Positions 19,683-22,512 of a DNA stretch of 22,512 bases are shown here, in pieces. How positions within the stretch are numbered: the first letter of the stretch is position 1; every line of letters starts with the position of its first letter. Position numbers and translations under genes: made by a program. Below the pieces are notes generated by a model that was not told where the DNA came from, ran no database searches, and worked only from the letters and a program-made list of their open reading frames with translations. The stretch is from positions 1 to 22,512 of the forward strand of contig JAACJK010000046.1 of the NCBI GenBank assembly GCA_013368325.1, read 5' to 3'. The DNA is from Ephemerocybe angulata. Taxonomy: Eukaryota; Basidiomycota; Agaricomycetes; Agaricales; Psathyrellaceae.

Positions 19683-21987
19683 TTAAAGGGCTCGCGGACC
19701 TGTCCACGCTTGGAACGAATCCCGTGCGCCGGCAGCCGCGTTATACCCAGGCTGGAGTTGCTGCGGGGTTGGGGCGGGTAGGCAGGCTGTGGCCCCTGCT
19801 GCGGATACACCACCTGTGGCTCTTCGATCCCTTCATACGCACTCGAGTAGTAGCCAAGGTCCAGGTCTTCACCTTCAGAGAGGGGACGCTGCGATTCGAC
19901 GCCAGGTTTCAGATGCTGTTGCGGGAAGGTCGGCTCGAGATGCGGAGACACCGCTGGCCGCAGTCTCTGCCGCTCCTCGGGGTCAGAGTTCCTCGCGGTC
20001 AAAGGGTACGCGTTTCCGGCGACCTCGTTCCTGGGTTGGTGGTGGGGTGTTGCTGATATTCAGCGATTCCAAAGGCCTCCGCAAAGCTCATACGTTGGTC
20101 CTGCTGAGGGACAGTGCGATATTGCATTGAGGGGGTCGCCTGGTAAGGGATACTCGATGATTTGCTTTCGACAACCGACACGGACTCGGGGTGGGGCTTG
20201 CGCGTGAAGAAAAATCGGAATGAGTAGCCGATCTCGCGGAAGAAATCCACTGAGAGCAACAGGGTGAGATTCGAAGCGCGAATCGGTAACTGTGCACGTA
20301 CTGTAGTCGCAGAGCGGTCTCCATACAGGAGTGCTCGCTTGGCTCGCAGTCAGCCCACCCATCGAAGATGACAGCTCGACGCAGGGCGGACGTGCATGCA
20401 AGGCCATGGGCGCTTATTGAGTGCCACCGCGTGTAAGCGAATGATGCGAGCCCTGACAGGAAGCGGGGAAGTACCCCCGGATAGACGACCGCTCGCGCTA
20501 CATAAACTGCAAAGGGACGGTGAGTGGTGCGTTCACGGAAGAATGGATACTACGCACCACGAAGACGGGGGAAGACAGCGAGCACGATGAGCTGCTCGAA
20601 ACGAGCTTCGCCGGCGCTCGTTTTCAGCTTGTCCGAGTTGCCGTGAGCGAGAAGTCGGACGGGGCAAAACTGGCGACGAGAATTGGGTTAAAGGGGTATG
20701 AGGACGAAAGGGATAGAGGACGTACCTTGGACGCACGAAGCTGGAGTTTTCGAAGGTTTGCTGGCGCTTTAGAGGATGTGCCGGTGCGGCGCAGGACCTG
20801 GTGGTGCTCGCTGGCGATCCCGGCGACGGAGGCGGCTGGAAGAGTGAATGAGGGAGATAGGAGAAAAGAATTGGGCGACGGACGTACCTGGCAGACCATG
20901 TACGCACGGGCACGAGAATGGAGATGCGGTGAGCTGGGGTCGATTGGGGAGCGTCTGGGGCGATCCTGAGCGTATCCGCGAAGTGAGCCTGACGAAAATG
21001 AGTGAGTACGGGTTTGGATGGACTGAAAGTGTCGTTGGAGACGCACCTTTCGTAGGTCTATCCCTCCACAAGCGAAAGGCCCGCAGCAACGTGTCTGTCT
21101 TCCTTTCGAGAGCTCGAGGCTGTGAGAGGCGGAGGCGGCGAAAAATTCGATGTCTTGAAGCATTCTAGGCTGGCCAGAGGCTCGTTCGCTCAGGAAGAAG
21201 TTGTTGGCGAAAAAAGGGCGCAAAGCGCGATCGCCGCGAGAGAGCGAGCAGAGCTGGTGCACCGAGGATAGGAGATGGTCTGTACGACCTCAGGGACTAG
21301 AGAGAACGAGTCAGTACAGCTCTCAAGGTCGGGGAAGCGAGATAGAGAGACTTGCCTGTTGGACGAACCAGGGTTTGTAGAGTGTGAAATCGGTGGGATG
21401 GAACGAAATGGAAGCGTAGACTGGGCCCATACAGATAAATTGGATGCCTTGGGAGTTCGTTCAGCTCAGGAAAGGCATGATATACGAAGATTAGAACTCA
21501 CAATCGGCGCTGTTGACCTGGACTTGTGTAATTCCTGCGCAGGCCAAGCCGACGATGTCAGGCTTCTCCAACCCACCTACACGAGCAGCTTTCGACGAGA
21601 ATGCACCGGCAATGCTGGAGAACAGTCATGACGGATATTATCACAGTCTGGAAAGCGTTGAGAGACCCAGAAACATGAGTTGAGCACCGTGGACGTACCA
21701 ACGCCGTGCAACCCCCGGCTATTGCCCATCCTATCCTGTGGGGTGACCAATGGATCCCGTTTGCGTCCAAAACTTCCTTTCGTCGATGGCAGGCTGGTTT
21801 TCAGACGCTTCGCAGGGCATGTCGACGGGCTGGGATCTGGCCAGCCAGAGTACAGCGAGGAGAAGGTGATGGGCAAGATGAGAAGGACGATTGATGCCAG
21901 GCGGTGCCAGGGACACGGGTTGTTTGTTGCTGTATCCCCATTCGGGGGCTGGCATTGGCGCCGGCAATGTTGGCGAGCGTTGGACAT
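19683..21987 (-). CDS. Organic solute transporter alpha (DUF300) family gene, copy 3
   Basis: This copy has the same exon layout as copy 2, with the GC-AG intron at 21297-21355. Differences: two bases are lost next to the GC donor (near 21359). One G is lost near 21183, which here puts FFLSERASG in frame with MLQDIEFFAASASHS, a join that is broken by a stop in copies 1 and 2. One C is lost near 21116, so the following ALERKTD segment, open in the other copies, is shifted. Two bases are lost near 20399. The tail lacks a G at about 19768. The family landmarks around HRIGWAIAGG and VWRPLCDYM are unchanged. Confidence 0.7.
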
Positions 21988-22232
21988 TGGCCAGCGTTGG
22001 TGTGAGGAGCAAGATGGCGGGCATCGTCAGCAAATGGAAGGCCAAAAGTCGCTACAGAGCACAATATTCATATACCTCAAGACCTCTGGACTTTGAACAA
22101 TTCGTGATTGATTGAGGCGGCGTCGCGACTCAGAGGGATCTGGCCAGAGATATGGTCATTTTGGTCGTCGCCGTCGCGTATACTGAAGGCGGGATATGGG
22201 TTAAGGAGGTGAGAGTTGGGGGGAAAGGGAGA

Positions 22233-22248
22233 CGCGATTTGAATCGCG
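22233..22248. repeat. Short palindrome upstream of OSTalpha-like gene, copy 3
   Basis: This is the third occurrence of the 7-bp inverted repeat, unchanged in sequence. Confidence 0.4.
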
Positions 22249-22343
22249 ACGCGACGCTTTAAGGCGATCACAGGACGGAGCACCGCGCCTTTGTTTGGCC
22301 GTCGCCGCGCTTCTTCGATCCTTTCCACCTCCCAAGCGCTCTG

Positions 22344-22422
22344 ATTGGCTCGTTCAACATCGTCAGACCGCCTCCAGACGCATCGCCGACCCTTTCGACG
22401 ACGACTCAAGAGCTGTGATTGG
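22344..22422 (-). promoter_or_regulatory. Two CCAAT boxes upstream of OSTalpha-like gene, copy 3
   Basis: The cores are at 22344-22348 and 22418-22422. Just before the first one this copy has lost one of two acc triplets (near 22328) relative to copies 1 and 2. Confidence 0.5.
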
Positions 22423-22512
22423 CTCCTGCGCAGAGGGCCTTCCTCACCAACGAGCCCTTTCTCCGCCACTCCAGGGCTGCATTTGGCCCCTCCGCGACGC
22501 TCTTGAGCCCAT

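Larger units (their letters stand above)
18605..22512. repeat. Tandem repeat unit, copy 3 (partial, first 3.9 kb)
   Basis: This third copy is cut off by the window end, inside the upstream region of its OSTalpha-like gene. It matches copy 2 nearly base for base. It has its own small deletions, for example one base at about 19257, two bases at about 21359 and three bases at about 22328. The array therefore probably continues beyond the window. Confidence 0.96.

Noticed and set aside
1..22512. Ribosomal DNA array
   Set aside because: The period of about 9.3 kb and head-to-tail order fit rDNA, but no 18S, 5.8S, 28S or 5S sequence is recognisable on either strand, and the unit is full of spliceosomal introns.
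1..22512. Tandem transposon or LTR element
   Set aside because: No terminal inverted or direct repeats, target-site duplications, or transposase, integrase or reverse transcriptase motifs are visible at or near the unit junctions.
1..22512. CRISPR array or bacterial defence island
   Set aside because: The only long repeats are the 9.3-kb units. There are no short regularly spaced repeats, and gene structure is plainly eukaryotic.

Overview
This is eukaryotic nuclear DNA, most likely from a basidiomycete fungus (inference). The main evidence is a dense series of short spliceosomal introns, mostly 47-72 nt, on the minus strand. Donors are GTACGT, GTGCGT, GTAAGT or GTGAGT; branch sites are CTGAC or CTAAC; acceptors are CAG or TAG. 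Several genes have exons of only 13-60 nt. I see no rRNA, tRNA, transposase, reverse transcriptase or bacterial operon structure.

The whole window is one head-to-tail tandem repeat. Copy 1 is 1-9274, copy 2 is 9275-18604 (9330 bp), and copy 3 begins at 18605 and is cut by the window end after 3.9 kb. The true edges of the unit cannot be told from the window. The copies are nearly identical and differ mainly by small insertions and deletions, many in homopolymers, plus one patch where copy 1 is 40 nt shorter.

Each unit, read along the plus strand, holds: (a) a GC-box/CRE/TATA core promoter pointing right, with no long ORF after it; (b) a short F-box-like ORF on the minus strand; (c) a ten-exon minus-strand gene of the organic solute transporter alpha (OSTalpha/SLC51A/TMEM184, DUF300) family, including a GC-AG intron; (d) its upstream region with two CCAAT boxes, a palindrome and a 50-bp direct repeat; (e) a second intron-rich minus-strand gene (gene X) with a TATA box, about 13 introns and a 13-nt microexon, product not recognised; (f) about 1.6 kb with two perfect hairpins flanking a TATA box and a 47-codon ORF; (g) a third intron-rich minus-strand gene (gene Y), product not recognised, with a perfect 10-bp hairpin at its 3' end. 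All recognised spliced genes run leftward.

Reading frames are broken by one- or two-base indels at different places in different copies. In the OSTalpha gene, some frame breaks are shared by all three copies. This fits an imperfectly polished long-read assembly, or decaying gene copies, and the sequence alone cannot separate the two. No pathway linking the genes is visible. The most notable feature is the amplification of a multi-gene 9.3-kb segment.
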